33,080 nucleotides of DNA from an uncultured Prevotellaceae bacterium (GTDB lineage Bacteria > Bacteroidota > Bacteroidia > Bacteroidales > Bacteroidaceae): the NCBI GenBank assembly GCA_946184125.1, contig CAMHEL010000023.1, positions 1-33,080 of the forward strand, in the 5' to 3' direction. Positions 33,019 through 33,080 of this stretch are shown piece after piece. Below the pieces are notes generated by a model. The model did no database searches. It was given only the letters and a program-made list of their open reading frames with translations, and was not told the origin of the DNA. Each line of letters begins with the position of its first letter. Position 1 is the stretch's first letter. Position numbers and translations under genes: made by a program.

Positions 33019-33080
33019 GTCTAACGTCTAGCGTCTATTCTTTGGAGTTTAGGAGTTTAGGAGTTTGGGAGTTTAGACAT
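33019..33080. repeat. Short tandem repeats shared with the manC-gmd spacer
   Basis: Three heptamers (GTCTAAC, GTCTAGC, GTCTATT; 33019-33039) are followed by four GGAGTTTA-type octamers (33044-33075) and GACAT at the window edge. Both repeat types, and the ending GTTTAGACAT, also occur at 3688-4067, about 29 kb away. The array is cut by the end of the window. Confidence 0.9.

Overview
The window looks like a chromosomal segment of a Bacteroidetes bacterium, most likely Prevotella or a close relative. The reasons are Bacteroidetes-type promoters (-7 element TAnnTTTG), almost no Shine-Dalgarno use, moderately high GC, a PAP2/beta-barrel fusion typical of the phylum, and a GDP-fucose exopolysaccharide locus of familiar Bacteroidetes style. 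No rRNA, tRNA, CRISPR array or intact insertion sequence was seen.

Region 1 (about 216-13383, minus strand) is an exopolysaccharide/O-antigen biosynthesis operon. In transcription order it encodes a Wzy-like polymerase, two GT4 glycosyltransferases, a GT11 alpha-1,2-fucosyltransferase-like enzyme, a GT2 glycosyltransferase, a DegT-type aminotransferase, a PglC-type sugar-phosphate transferase, an NTP_transf_5 protein, ManC, Gmd, Fcl and a CapA-like protein. It ends at a hairpin/T-run terminator at 216-258. ManC, Gmd and Fcl make GDP-L-fucose; the sugar transferase starts the lipid-linked repeat unit; the glycosyltransferases extend it and the polymerase joins units. No Wzx flippase or Wzz chain-length regulator is present. 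A likely promoter at about 13788-13795 would give a leader of nearly 400 nt.

Region 2 (13954-17919) holds a D-glucuronyl C5-epimerase-like gene (+), a convergent acyltransferase-3 gene (-) that overlaps it tail to tail, and a divergent secreted PAP2 phosphatase with a C-terminal beta-barrel-like half (+).

Region 3 (17920-18354) is a non-coding repeat zone: 18 tandem heptamers, a strong hairpin of about 26 bp, and a roughly 185-bp MITE-like element with 22-bp inverted ends.

Region 4 (18355-32869, minus strand) is the most unusual part. It is a tightly packed eight-gene operon encoding an FtsW/RodA-like (SEDS) polytopic protein with an extra N-terminal extracytoplasmic domain, a divergent P-loop GTPase-like protein, a tail-anchored protein, a PBP-like transpeptidase, two paralogous GTPases (one membrane-anchored, one soluble), and two single-pass membrane proteins of unknown function. 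Gaps are from -4 to +36 bp, so the products are probably made together. My reading is a membrane-bound, GTPase-controlled cell-envelope machine built around a diverged SEDS-transpeptidase pair. I do not recognise it as a named system.

Short tandem repeats, mostly heptamers, lie in three of the intergenic spacers. Related sequence units recur at about 3.7 kb and at the right edge of the window.
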